From Dactylosporangium aurantiacum (GTDB lineage Bacteria; Actinomycetota; Actinomycetes; Mycobacteriales; Micromonosporaceae): DNA of 15,105 bases. The notes beneath the pieces were generated by a model. The model had not been told where the DNA came from and made no database searches. It saw only the letters and a program-made list of their open reading frames with translations. A program made the position numbers and the translations under genes. The DNA lies in the NCBI RefSeq assembly GCF_000716715.1, contig NZ_JNYJ01000088.1, forward strand, positions 1 through 15,105, in the 5' to 3' direction. Shown here in pieces: positions 1-8,117 of the stretch (position 1 is its first letter; each line of letters begins with the position of its first letter).

Positions 1-1370
<1,370 letters not shown>

Positions 1371-1550
1371 CGCGAAGCCTCCATCGTCCCGGCCGTGAGC
1401 GCGGAGCCGTCGCATGCCACCCTGCCAGCGACGTCCCCCGGACGCGTCACCTGTTACGCCAATTTGAGCGGCCTTGGTTGGCAGCGTCGCAACCACCCTT
1501 CGCAATAGGCTTACGTCGGGGCTGCTCGCCGGCAGTAGAATCTGAGCCCA
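1371..1550 (+). promoter_or_regulatory. Putative leader of CRISPR array 2
   Basis: This 180-nt non-coding stretch lies between the cas2 stop and the first repeat of array 2, the usual place of a leader that carries the array promoter and the integration-anchoring signals. Repeat polarity (ATTGAGGC at the right end of each repeat) also puts the leader here. A 6-bp inverted repeat, TGGTTG at 1475-1480 and CAACCA at 1490-1495, is the only clear internal structure. I could not identify convincing -35/-10 boxes. The leader role is inferred from position. Confidence 0.6.
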
Positions 1551-2127
1551 GTCGCAGCTTCCGACGGAGCTGCCCTTTATTGAGGCATCAAGGGCACCTG
1601 GGACGGGATCGTCGCCGGGATCACGTCGCAGCTCCCGACGGAGCTGCCCTTTATTGAGGCCGCGCGCCGCTCTCGACGCCGGTCAGCGCGACCGCGTCGC
1701 AGCTCCCGACGGAGGTGCCCTTTATTGAGGCCTCCTGGCTGGCAGCGTGCGCAGAGGCCGCTGTGGTGGTCGCAGCTCCCGACGGAGTTGCCCTTTATCG
1801 AGGCGAGACGGGCACACCGAACGGCAGCTCGGCGTCGGTCGCAGCTCCCGACGGAGCTGCCCTTCATTGAGGCAGGTCGGTCAAGAATCCGGACGCGTTG
1901 AGCGAATACGTGTCGCAGCTCCCGACGGAGCTGCCCTTCATTGAGGCTGGCACCGGACCGCGCTCGGCCGGCCGGTGCACTGCATGTCGCAGCTCCCGAC
2001 GGAGCTGCCCTTCATTGAGGCGGCACGACGAACCCGTTCGTGGGGCTGCTGCTCGGTCGCAGCTCCCGACGGAGCTGCCCTTCATTGAGGCACGCTGGTC
2101 GCGCCCGGCCGCACGCCCGACGACACG

Positions 2128-2237
2128 GTCGCAGCTCCCGACGGAGCTGCCCTACATTGAGGCGAGGCGTGGGGTGCGGGCCGGACCTGCGTCCGCCGGT
2201 GGTCGCAGCTCCCGACGGAGCTGCCCTTCATTGAGGG
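2128..2237 (+). repeat. Duplicated repeat-spacer-repeat unit, probable donor copy
   Basis: Repeat 9 (2128-2163, carrying the rare CCTACATTG variant), spacer 9 (2164-2201) and repeat 10 (2202-2237). The spacer is identical to spacer 22 at 3105-3142. Repeat 9 has the standard CGAC loop, like its neighbours. Repeat 10 is the first of the ten repeats ending in G. Confidence 0.9.
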
Positions 2238-3068
2238 ATGGTGAGCGGCGCCTTGCCGCGGAGCATCTTGGTCGCGTCGCAGCTCCCGACGGAGCTGCCC
2301 TTCATTGAGGGTCCGCGCTGGTGCGGCCCGGCGCGCGAATGATCCGCAGGTCGCAGCTCCGGACGGAGCTGCCCTTCATTGAGGGCCCGTCACCATGGGC
2401 ATGCTTTCTCCCCACTCGCGTACGGTCGTAGCTCCCGACGGAGCTGCCCTTCATTGAGGGAAGGTCCTTGCGTCCGAGACGTCGACCGCGGCGGATAGTC
2501 GCAGCTCCCGACGGAGCTGCCCTTCATTGAGGGTGGTCGCCAGGGCTCACGCTCACCGTGCTCGGCGTCGCAGCTCCCGACGGAGCTACCTTCATTGAGG
2601 GTTGGCGATGGCTGAGCCCACGGTGGCCGGGTCGTAGTCGCAGCTCCCGACGGAGCTGCCCTTCATTGAGGGGCCGAGGACAGCTCGCGGGGGAGCACGC
2701 CCAGGGCGGTCGCAGCTCCCGACGGAGCTGCCCTTCATTGAGGGGACGACAGGCGGGCCTGCACGTCCATCGTTGTCCAGGTCGCAGCTCCCGACGGAGC
2801 TGCCGTTCATTGAGGGTGGACCCACGGTGAAGGCCTCGCCAAGTGGGCCGACGTCGCAGCTCCCGACGGAGCTGCCCTTCATTGAGGGCCGGGCATGCGT
2901 GTCGATCTGGAGGACTATCGCCTTGAGGTCGCAGCTCCCGACGGAGCTGCCCTTCATTGAGGCGAGCGCGGTGTCGTCGAGGGGCGACGGCAGGCCACGT
3001 CGCAGCTCCCAACGGAGCTGCCCTTCATTGAGGCGCGGGCACCCTCGACGGGGTCATCTACGTCAAGC

Positions 3069-3178
3069 GTCGCAGCTCCCAACGGAGCTGCCCTACATTG
3101 AGGCGAGGCGTGGGGTGCGGGCCGGACCTGCGTCCGCCGGTGGTCGCAGCTCCCGACGGAGCTGCCCTTCATTGAGGC
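3069..3178 (+). repeat. Duplicated repeat-spacer-repeat unit, probable recipient copy
   Basis: Repeat 22 (3069-3104) has the local CAAC loop but then the CCTACATTG variant otherwise seen only in repeat 9. Spacer 22 (3105-3142) is identical to spacer 9. Repeat 23 (3143-3178) has a CGAC loop although repeats 21, 22 and 24-28 have CAAC, and it ends in C like its neighbours, not in G like repeat 10. The identical tract therefore starts inside repeat 22 and stops just before the last base of repeat 23. Confidence 0.9.
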
Positions 3179-3643
3179 ATGCCACGCGCCCGGGTCACCG
3201 AGTTCGGTGAGCGTCGCAGCTCCCAACGGAGCTGCCCTTCATTGAGGCGTGATCCGGTACTGCGACCGGGCGTCGGTGTTGGCGAGTAGTCGCAGCTCCC
3301 AACGGAGCTGCCCTTCATTGAGGCTTCGCCGGCCACAACGGGCAGGGCTCGTTCGTGCGTCGCAGCTCCCAACAGAGCTGCCCTTCATTGAGGCGTGGCG
3401 GCCGCGCGGAAGGGCATCGAGGCGCACCGGTCGCAGCTCCCAACGGGGCTGCCCTTCATTGAGGCTCGTTCTGGATGGCACCGATGAGCGCCCCCAGGAG
3501 TTCGTCGCAGCTCCCAACGGAGCTGCCCTTCATTGAGGCTGGAGGTACCCCTCCGTCGTCCGCTCGTCCCGGGTCGCAGCTCCCGACGGAGCTGCCCTTC
3601 ATTGAGGCGTCGAAGCGTGCGGCCTCAAGATCGTCGTTACCAA

Positions 3644-3844
3644 GTCGCCCTCGACACCCTCTTCCTCGCCAGCCAAATCTCATACGACGGCCTGCTTGTC
3701 CAGTGCGCCGGCCGCGTGATCCGACCGGCGCCCGGCAAGGACGCCGGGGTCCACGACTACCATGACCCGGCAGCGCCTATCCTCGCCGTCTCACTCCCAC
3801 GCCGCATGCCCGGATACCGAACGCTCGGCTTTACCAGGGCGTGA
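3644..3844 (+). pseudogene. C-terminal fragment of a superfamily 2 (DEAD/DEAH) helicase
   Basis: About 66 residues ending at a TGA match the end of actinobacterial DEAD/DEAH-type helicases. LDTLFLASQIS is motif V-like, QCAGRVIRP is motif VI with its arginines, and GVHDYHD...AVSLPRRMPGYRTLGF is the typical C-terminal tail. The walker motifs and everything else N-terminal are missing. The frame upstream runs into the CRISPR array, so this is a remnant and not a small gene. Its first five bases, GTCGC, are also the first five bases of the CRISPR repeat. Similar helicase tails occur in defence-associated helicases, but the fragment is too short to say which system it came from. Confidence 0.7.
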
Positions 3845-4070
3845 AGGCACTGGATCCCTACGTGGGAAAAACGACCGGTCTGATCGGTCTGGCTGCTCCG
3901 TGGTTGCTCGGATGTTCGCTACTGGGTACGGATGGAGGCGGATGACGCGGGATTTTTGCTACCTACGCCAGAACTGGCGCCAATGTCCGCAGTAACGGTG
4001 ATCGTGCCGACCAGTGTGACGCCGCCGGACCGGCCCGGACTCGACGCATCACACGTGGACTTCTCCTTGC
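3845..4070. other. Non-coding interval, no feature recognised
   Basis: Between the helicase stop and the left end of the IS630-like element I see no credible gene. Short frames here lack family resemblance and a ribosome-binding site. A small inverted repeat, CGCCAG/CTGGCG (about 3966-3980), is the only structure. It may be further debris from the deletion that removed the helicase. Confidence 0.4.
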
Positions 4071-4084
4071 TATTGCGTAGTTCC

Positions 4085-5217
4085 TCAAAGGCAGTACATG
4101 AACTTGCGGCGGAGTGTGCGGGTTGGTGGTGCCGGTCGTCCCCAGATCCAGGGGGTGGCGTGGGTGTTGAGCTGGGCGGTGGCCAGATCGACGGCGTGGG
4201 TGATCTCGTCGGTGTCGGCGAAGGTCTGTCCGGCGAACGCGGCCCGGCGCAGCAGCCGCCACCAGCCCTCCGCCATGTTCAGCCAGCAGGCCCGTTTCGG
4301 GATGAACACCTGCTGGATGCGGGGATGCCGGGCCAGCCATTGGCGGACCTTGCAGCTGGTGTGGCTGGACAGGTTGTCGGTGACCACCCGGATCCGGCCG
4401 CGTGGGTTGGCTCTGGCGATGTGGGTCAGCAGCTGGACCCAGCCGTCGCTGTTACGTGACGGGGCGCAGTAGGTGACCTCGGTGCCGTCGCGGATGCGCA
4501 GAGCGCCGTACACCCAGGTCTTGTCACTGCCGCGGGAGTACTCCAGGGGCGATTTGATCCGGTGGCCGTCGGGTGACCAGCCCGCCGCGGGCGGGAACGT
4601 GCGCGGGATCATCGGTCCCAGCTCGTCGGCGCAGATCACCGTCGTGCGCGGCGGCGGGTGGGTGTAGAGCTCGACGACCGCGGTTCTTTTGGGGCGAAGT
4701 CGGGGTCCTCGCTGTGCGCCCAGGAGTGGGTGTGCCGCCAGCGTACTTTCTCCGCCATGAGGATGCGCCGCACCTGGCTGCGATGCACCTGAATGCCTTC
4801 GGCCTGGGCGGCCTCGGTCAGGATGTTCAGCGTCCACTGCGACGGGCCGTGCTCATCCGCGGCGGCCAGCTGCCCGCCGGCGTCGCGGACCGGCCGGCCC
4901 GGGGGATCCGAACGAGCCAACGCGATGATGCGGCCACGCTCATGTTCGGTGATCCGGCGTTTGCGTCCGGCCCCGGGCAGGTCACCGAGGCCGTCGACAC
5001 CCTCGGCGTTGAACCGGGCCAGCCGTTCCCGCACCGTCTGCATGTGGCAGCCGAGCTGGGCGGCGATGGTGCTGGTCCGCTCCCCGTCCCAACTCGCCAC
5101 GATCATCTTCGCCCGCATGATCCAGTCACCGGGAGCATGCCGCGACCCCGCCAACTTCCGGATCTTCCGCTCCTCCTCCGCATCCGCGGGAGGACGGGCA
5201 AACAACAACTTCGGCAT
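4085..5217 (-). CDS. IS630-family DDE transposase, orfA/orfB joined by a -1 frameshift
   Basis: The enzyme cuts and joins the IS630-type ends at TA targets. orfA (5217 down to 4636, 193 codons) holds the N-terminal helix-turn-helix DNA-binding region (TIAAQLGCHMQTVRERL, about residues 49-65) and the linker HRSQVRRILMAEKVRWRHTHSW. orfB (ending at 4085) holds the DDE catalytic domain: ICADELGP, VVTDNLSSH and LNMAEGWW, with 35 residues between the second D and the E. The frames meet at GCC CCA AAA, which contains the slippery heptamer C CCA AAA (minus strand, 4693-4687). Slippage by -1 gives ...DFAPK-RTAVVELY..., the usual family sequence, and a 377-residue protein. ATG 5217 has GGAGAGG eight bases upstream. 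Alternatives are a decay mutation or a sequencing error, but the exact heptamer at the join favours programmed frameshifting, which is known in IS630 relatives. Confidence 0.85.
4687..4693 (-). promoter_or_regulatory. Slippery heptamer CCCAAAA for -1 frameshifting
   Basis: On the minus strand the orfA reading is GCC CCA AAA GAA. The heptamer C CCA AAA has the canonical X XXY YYZ form, allowing both tRNAs to re-pair in the -1 frame (CCC AAA) and to continue AGA ACC GCG, the orfB frame. I did not resolve a downstream pseudoknot by eye. Confidence 0.65.
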
Positions 5218-5313
5218 AACGATCGCCTCTCCACCAGCATCCCACCAGCAGGAACGATCTACACCCCAAAGAGGAACTATGCACTATATTTGAAGTTGAG
5301 CAAGTTAATCGTC

Positions 5314-5364
5314 CACTTCGGACTTTTAATCCGTAGGGTCAGGTTTCGAGTCCTTAATAGCCAC
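5314..5364 (+). pseudogene. tRNA-Lys(UUU)-like 3' fragment, possible old attachment site
   Basis: CGGA-CTTTTAA-TCCG (5319-5333) is an anticodon arm with a UUU anticodon loop as in tRNA-Lys. It is followed by a variable segment and a T-arm-like CAGG-TTTCGAGT-CCTT (5340-5355) with one extra T in the loop, then AATAGCCACC like an acceptor 3' end. No D-arm or acceptor 5' strand is visible upstream, where the IS630-like element ends at 5284. A 3' half of a tRNA gene beside an operon of the DUF2637 type is what an attachment site of an actinomycete integrative element leaves behind. It is too degenerate to be a working tRNA. Confidence 0.45.
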
Positions 5365-5379
5365 CCTGGTGTGTACCTC

Positions 5380-5406
5380 CACCGCAGCATCATCAGTGCT
5401 GCGGTG
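5380..5406. terminator. Hairpin terminator between tRNA-like fragment and DUF2637 operon
   Basis: CACCGCAGCA (5380-5389) and TGCTGCGGTG (5397-5406) form a perfect 10-bp stem with a 7-nt loop. On the plus strand it is followed by CATTTTGG. On the minus strand it lies 37 nt past the stop of the DUF2637 gene. It can serve transcripts from either side, though only the plus side has a short T run. Confidence 0.7.
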
Positions 5407-5443
5407 CATTTTGGGCGGCGGCGTTGTCGTATCTGGAGATGGC

Positions 5444-6241
5444 TTAACGCGGGATGATGTCACCAGAGACGCTTGCTATCTTACTGCGTTTGATAGACGT
5501 CCTGCCGTTGTTGTCAGTGCTTGACGGCGGATTCGGGTCTGCGCCGGTCGTCGATGCACCGGACGTCAGTAGGCGACGGACATGTCTCTCGGAGACGCCG
5601 GCCTCTTTGGCGATGTCCGCAGGACGGGCGTCTGGGCGTTCTGCCAGCATCCTCGCAACGACGTCCGCTGTCGGGCCCGAACGGCGGCGACGACGGACGC
5701 CGTGCGACGTATCGGCAGACGATTCGTCCTGGACGAACGGGGGCGGCTCAGGGGCAAGATCGGACGATGGCTTGGCGGGGCCGGTGAGCGATGCGTCGAG
5801 GGTCGTGGACGCAGGGTCGTCAGTACGGCTGTCCGCGTCGCCCTCGTTCGGTGGTGTGATGTCAGTGGCGGGGTTGGCTGGTTTGGCACGCGAGAGCATC
5901 TCAACCACGAGCAGCATCGCCACTGCGGGCCAGGCTGCCACGATCCGAGCGCCTACGGTGGGCTGGGCGGCGGCGATGTTCGCGGCCACGCTGGCTGCCA
6001 CACCAGCTACGAACGCGATCCGTGCTGACCAGCGGACCCGGTGGCCGTTGCGTTTGTCCTCGACCATCACGGCGGACGCCACGATCAGCATCCCGTCGAC
6101 CGAGATCGGCAGGACGTAGGCGACCTCTGGACGTTCTCCATGCCGCAGCGCGACGTGGACCATGTGACTCCAGGAGGACCACGCCGCGATCGTCGCGACG
6201 GCCGCCGTGCTGACATTCCGGGCGAGATGGGTTGGCGTCAT
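5444..6241 (-). CDS. DUF2637 membrane protein (conjugative-element type)
   Basis: This 265-residue protein has an N-terminal DUF2637-like membrane domain with about four hydrophobic segments (roughly residues 11-30, 45-62, 73-95 and 98-116) and the typical stretch AYVLPISVDGMLIVASAVMV. A Pro/Ser/Asp-rich linker follows, then a C-terminal helix-turn-helix (ADVVARMLAERPD...DIAKEAGVSERHVRRLL, about 195-225). DUF2637 proteins are common in actinomycete plasmids and integrative and conjugative elements, often near spread or replication genes; their exact role is not settled. ATG 6241 is chosen because it overlaps the upstream stop as ATGA and because homology begins there; the frame is open further upstream without support. 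It is the last gene of a three-gene operon and ends in front of a hairpin (5380-5406). Confidence 0.75.
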   Translation of the reverse strand: MTPTHLARNVSTAAVATIAAWSSWSHMVHVALRHGERPEVAYVLPISVDGMLIVASAVMVEDKRNGHRVRWSARIAFVAGVAASVAANIAAAQPTVGARIVAAWPAVAMLLVVEMLSRAKPANPATDITPPNEGDADSRTDDPASTTLDASLTGPAKPSSDLAPEPPPFVQDESSADTSHGVRRRRRSGPTADVVARMLAERPDARPADIAKEAGVSERHVRRLLTSGASTTGADPNPPSSTDNNGRTSIKRSKIASVSGDIIPR

Positions 6242-6627
6242 TGGTCCATCTCGGCCTGTAGCCGCCGCTGGATTGTCCGGACCTCTTCGACGTCCACCGC
6301 CGGACGTCCGCCGATGGTCAACCGGGTCTGGACGTCGGTCCATCGCAGCCATCGCTGGACCACGTCCGCGGGGTCCAGCCCGGTCGCGGTGGCGATGTCC
6401 GCGAGGTCCGCCCCGGCACGCAGCGCGGCGTGGATGGACATCGGCTGCCACCGGCTCCACCACGACACGACCGCCGCGGCGAGCGCCAGTTCCGCGAGGA
6501 CGTCGTGCCGGCTCGGCGTGGCGGGGCGTCCGATCGTCTGGTTGTGCAGTTCGAGCAGCACCTGGAACGGGTTGACCTTTTCGGCGTCGACGAACCGGAT
6601 CGGCGGCCAGCCATGCTCGTCCGTCAT
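6238..6627 (-). CDS. Hypothetical protein with a helix-turn-helix-like segment, conjugative-element operon
   Basis: I do not recognise a named family. The 129-residue product is acidic to neutral, with a Trp-rich stretch VVSWWSRWQPMSIHAALRAGADLADIATATGLDPADVVQRW (about 53-93, quoted in parts: VVSWWSRWQ then DIATATGLDPADVVQRW), whose second half reads as a helix-turn-helix. The C-terminus is a charged helix (VEEVRTIQRRLQAE). ATG 6627 has GGGAGG about seven bases upstream and overlaps the stop of the preceding gene as ATGA; its own stop overlaps the DUF2637 start in the same way. Such tight coupling to DUF2637 suggests a plasmid or integrative-element maintenance or regulatory role, which is inference. 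Confidence 0.7.
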   Translation of the reverse strand: MTDEHGWPPIRFVDAEKVNPFQVLLELHNQTIGRPATPSRHDVLAELALAAAVVSWWSRWQPMSIHAALRAGADLADIATATGLDPADVVQRWLRWTDVQTRLTIGGRPAVDVEEVRTIQRRLQAEMDQ

Positions 6628-6878
6628 CGCCGCCTCCCTTCGGGGAGGAAGGCGTTGAGCATCGAGACGGCCCGCACGAAGGTCTGATCCGCCTCCGGCT
6701 CCGTGACCAGGCTGTCGGTCAGCATGTCGTGCAGATGGGCCACGAGTTCCACGACGAACCGGATTCGGACCGCCGTCGGCGCGGATAGCGTCAGCCCCGC
6801 CCAAAGGGCAGTGGAGAACGGATCATGCTTGCCGAGCCGAGCAAGTGCAGCTTCGACGCGGCTCATCGGTTCGGTCAT
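6624..6878 (-). CDS. Small hypothetical protein, first gene of the DUF2637 operon
   Basis: The 84-residue product has no family I can name. It is mostly helical, with a central hydrophobic stretch (TALWAGLTLSAPTAVRIRFVV, about 23-43, only moderately hydrophobic) and a basic end, PEGRRR. ATG 6878 is preceded by GAGG at six bases. Met5 is a possible alternative start. Its stop overlaps the next ATG as ATGA. A 9-bp inverted pair (GCCCACGTG and CACGTGGGC) lies just upstream and could be its operator. No replication initiator, TraB-type translocase or integrase gene lies beside it, so the operon looks like an isolated piece of an integrative element. Confidence 0.6.
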   Translation of the reverse strand: MTEPMSRVEAALARLGKHDPFSTALWAGLTLSAPTAVRIRFVVELVAHLHDMLTDSLVTEPEADQTFVRAVSMLNAFLPEGRRR

Positions 6879-6891
6879 CGGGCCTCACTCC

Positions 6892-6946
6892 GCCCACGTG
6901 ACCTGCGAAGACTCAGTGGCAGCGGATCGCCGACCACCACGTGGGC
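6892..6946. promoter_or_regulatory. Inverted pair of CACGTG sites upstream of the DUF2637 operon
   Basis: GCCCACGTG (6892-6900) and CACGTGGGC (6938-6946) are perfect 9-bp inverted copies separated by 37 bases, beginning 14 bases upstream of the first operon ATG. Each contains the palindrome CACGTG. The position fits an operator pair or a looped control site. No matching regulator is in the window. Confidence 0.35.
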
Positions 6947-6995
6947 CGAGTTCGCATCGCGATACCCCCGGCCCACCCGTAAAACCGCAGGTCAG

Positions 6996-7026
6996 AAGGC
7001 CCAACCGCTGCGAGCGGTCGGGCCTT
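6996..7026. terminator. Strong hairpin, probable bidirectional terminator
   Basis: AAGGCCC, then ACCGCT, a GCG loop, AGCGGT, and GGGCCTT form a nearly perfect stem of 13 pairs with one internal A/C mismatch. It separates the DUF2637 operon from the degraded region on its right. T runs are short on both sides, as often in GC-rich actinomycetes. Confidence 0.6.
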
Positions 7027-7144
7027 CCTCGGTTGGGTGTCTGAATTCGGGAGCCTTCTGGGAGCGGAGTGCCCTTCCGGACCTTCCCGTCCAGCTCCTC
7101 GCTTGTCGCAAGTTGATCAAGAGTTTCAGTGTGTTTGCTCCGCT

Positions 7145-7264
7145 TCCCGGCGCCAAATAGGTCACAGCCTCGTCCAGCGTGAACAAGCCAACGTCGACCA
7201 TGACCCGACCATTGGTGTGAAGCACCGCGTCGCGTCGGCGAGTAGTCACCACCGCCCGCCCGTT
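7145..7264 (-). pseudogene. Fragment of a STAND / NB-ARC-type ATPase
   Basis: About 40 residues (AVVTTRRRDAVL... then VMVDVGLFTLDEAVTYL) resemble the sensor region of actinobacterial NB-ARC/TPR regulators and defence ATPases, where an 'xVVTTRRRDxxL' strand is followed by 'VDVGxFTxxEAxxYL'. The P-loop, the rest of the ATPase and any effector domain are missing, and the frame leaves the family after YLAPG. It abuts the IS110 remnant. This is a short match by eye, so the assignment is tentative. Confidence 0.45.
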
Positions 7265-7320
7265 CGGATCTCCCGCCTGGCCCCGCCAGCCGGCGGCCCC
7301 GGCTGCCTCAAGCGGCGGCT

Positions 7321-7906
7321 GAGTACGGTGTTCCAGGGTGGTGGTCGGCGGGTCCGGGAAGTGACTGTTCCGAAGTGCTGGCCTCGGGGTTTGGTCAGCC
7401 GCGCTGGATTGCCCAGTCGCCCCGGTTGTCCTCCCGGGCCGGTCTCCAGCCGTTGGATCTCGCGGAGCATCTGCCGGAGGACCATGTCTGACTGCCGTTG
7501 TTTCAACACTCGGATGGCTTCCATCGCGGTCTTGCCTTGGGCGAGGCGGCGGCGGTAGTGGGCTCGGCCGGCGTTGCTGGTCGCCGGAGGAGGCGTCCAG
7601 GGGTGCGGCGGCGTTCCAGGAGGCGAAATGCCCGCGGCTGGTGCAGCGGCGGATGCCGCCGATGTCGCCGATCAGGCGGGCGGCGCCGGACGGTCCGATG
7701 CCGTTGAGCTCGAGCAGGCCGCTGCCGCTGTCCTTGACCAACGCGGTCAGTTCCTGCTTCGCCGTCTTGATCTTCTTGTCGATCTGGACCAGCTCGCCGA
7801 TCAGCTCCGACGCCAGCCGGCGACGGGTCCGCCCGACAAGGTCACGCGGCCGGACCGTGGCCAGCAGTGCGCGGGCCTGGTCGGCGGACAGGAACTTTGT
7901 TAAGAC
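7321..7906 (-). pseudogene. IS110-family transposase remnant, truncated and frameshifted
   Basis: IS110 enzymes are DEDD/serine transposases guided by a bridge RNA. The minus strand reads VLTKFLSADQARALLATVRPRD (in part), then GSGLLELNGIGPSGAARLIGDI and HFASWNAAAPLDASSGDQ, the C-terminal transposase_20 domain with its helix-hairpin-helix and the serine motif region (ASSGD). Near 7560-7570 the frame changes, and about 30 residues normally lying between SSGDQ and the next block (RLSRAGNR...RNPTEGRAY in relatives) are missing. It resumes with HYRRRLAQGKTAMEAIRVLK. The N-terminal RuvC-like DEDD domain is absent. No intact ends were found. The frame stays open to 7246 without recognisable family sequence. 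Confidence 0.8.
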
Positions 7907-8117
7907 CTTAGGGCGCGTTTGTTGATCCGGTCAGAGCCACTCGCTGATGATGGTGATCTGTCGGGCCGCCACCGACGTATGGCCTACCGACCGGTCGACG
8001 GTCCGGCATGGCGACGTCCCATCATGGCGGCTGCACGTGTGTTGCACGCGGGCTCCGGCAGCATGGCGGCGATGCCTCGTGGCTGGGGCGCCGTTCGCGT
8101 CGGAGGAACCGTTGCTG
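7907..8117. other. Intergenic region upstream of the lipoprotein gene
   Basis: No gene with support is visible. The plus frame of the lipoprotein is open here, but the residues are low-complexity and lack family resemblance. A minus-strand frame ending at 7931 (RQITIISEWL) could be a transposase tail but is too short to call. A promoter for the lipoprotein gene should lie here; I could not identify the boxes. Confidence 0.35.

Larger units (their letters stand above)
1551..3648 (+). CRISPR. CRISPR array 2: 29 full repeats plus a 5-nt partial repeat, 29 spacers
   Basis: Repeats of 36 nt begin at 1551, 1625, 1696, 1769, 1838, 1912, 1986, 2056, 2128, 2202, 2276, 2350, 2425, 2498, 2567 (35 nt, one base lost), 2637, 2709, 2781, 2853, 2928, 2999, 3069, 3143, 3213, 3289, 3359, 3430, 3504 and 3573. 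The consensus has a perfect 8-bp stem, GCAGCTCC/GGAGCTGC, around a CGAC loop, followed by CCTTC and the tail ATTGAGGC. Spacers are 33-40 nt. The tail resembles an AUUGAAAC-type crRNA 5' handle, so transcription is probably rightward from 1371-1550. Repeat variants form blocks: TTTAT at repeats 1-4, final G instead of C at repeats 10-19, CAAC loop at repeats 21, 22 and 24-28. One spacer occurs twice (2164-2201 and 3105-3142). After repeat 29, a 35-nt spacer (3609-3643) is followed by GTCGC and then helicase coding sequence. Subtype cannot be assigned because no effector genes are present; the stable palindrome suggests a Cas6-processed class 1 system. Confidence 0.98.
4073..5284 (-). mobile_element. 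Complete IS630-family insertion sequence (1212 bp)
   Basis: The element carries one transposase unit on the minus strand. Imperfect terminal inverted repeats lie at the ends: left TTGCGTAGTTCCTC (4073-4086), right GTGCATAGTTCCTC read on the minus strand (5284-5271), 12 of 14 bases matching. Both ends are flanked by TA (4071-4072 and 5285-5286), the target duplication expected for the IS630/Tc1/mariner group. Ends and duplication are intact and the catalytic residues are present, so this may be a recent and still active insertion. Its right end lies a few tens of bases from a tRNA-Lys-like fragment. Confidence 0.88.

Noticed and set aside
1371..1550. A small gene between cas2 and array 2
   Set aside because: Frames here have no ribosome-binding site or family resemblance; the leader interpretation fits position and repeat polarity better.
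1577..3765. Many open frames on both strands within array 2, with repeating residues such as QLPTELPFIEA
   Set aside because: They are translations of the repeats; the periodic peptide mirrors the DNA repeat and the frames change with spacer length.
3932..4459. Plus-strand open frame across the IS630-like left end
   Set aside because: It reads the antisense of the transposase gene, whose minus-strand frame has clear DDE motifs.
4573..5457. Plus-strand 294-codon frame across the IS630-like element
   Set aside because: Antisense shadow of the transposase; no family resemblance.
7931..8000. Minus-strand tail RQITIISEWL near 7931 as the end of a transposase
   Set aside because: Too short to assign, and no upstream family sequence or terminal repeat was seen.
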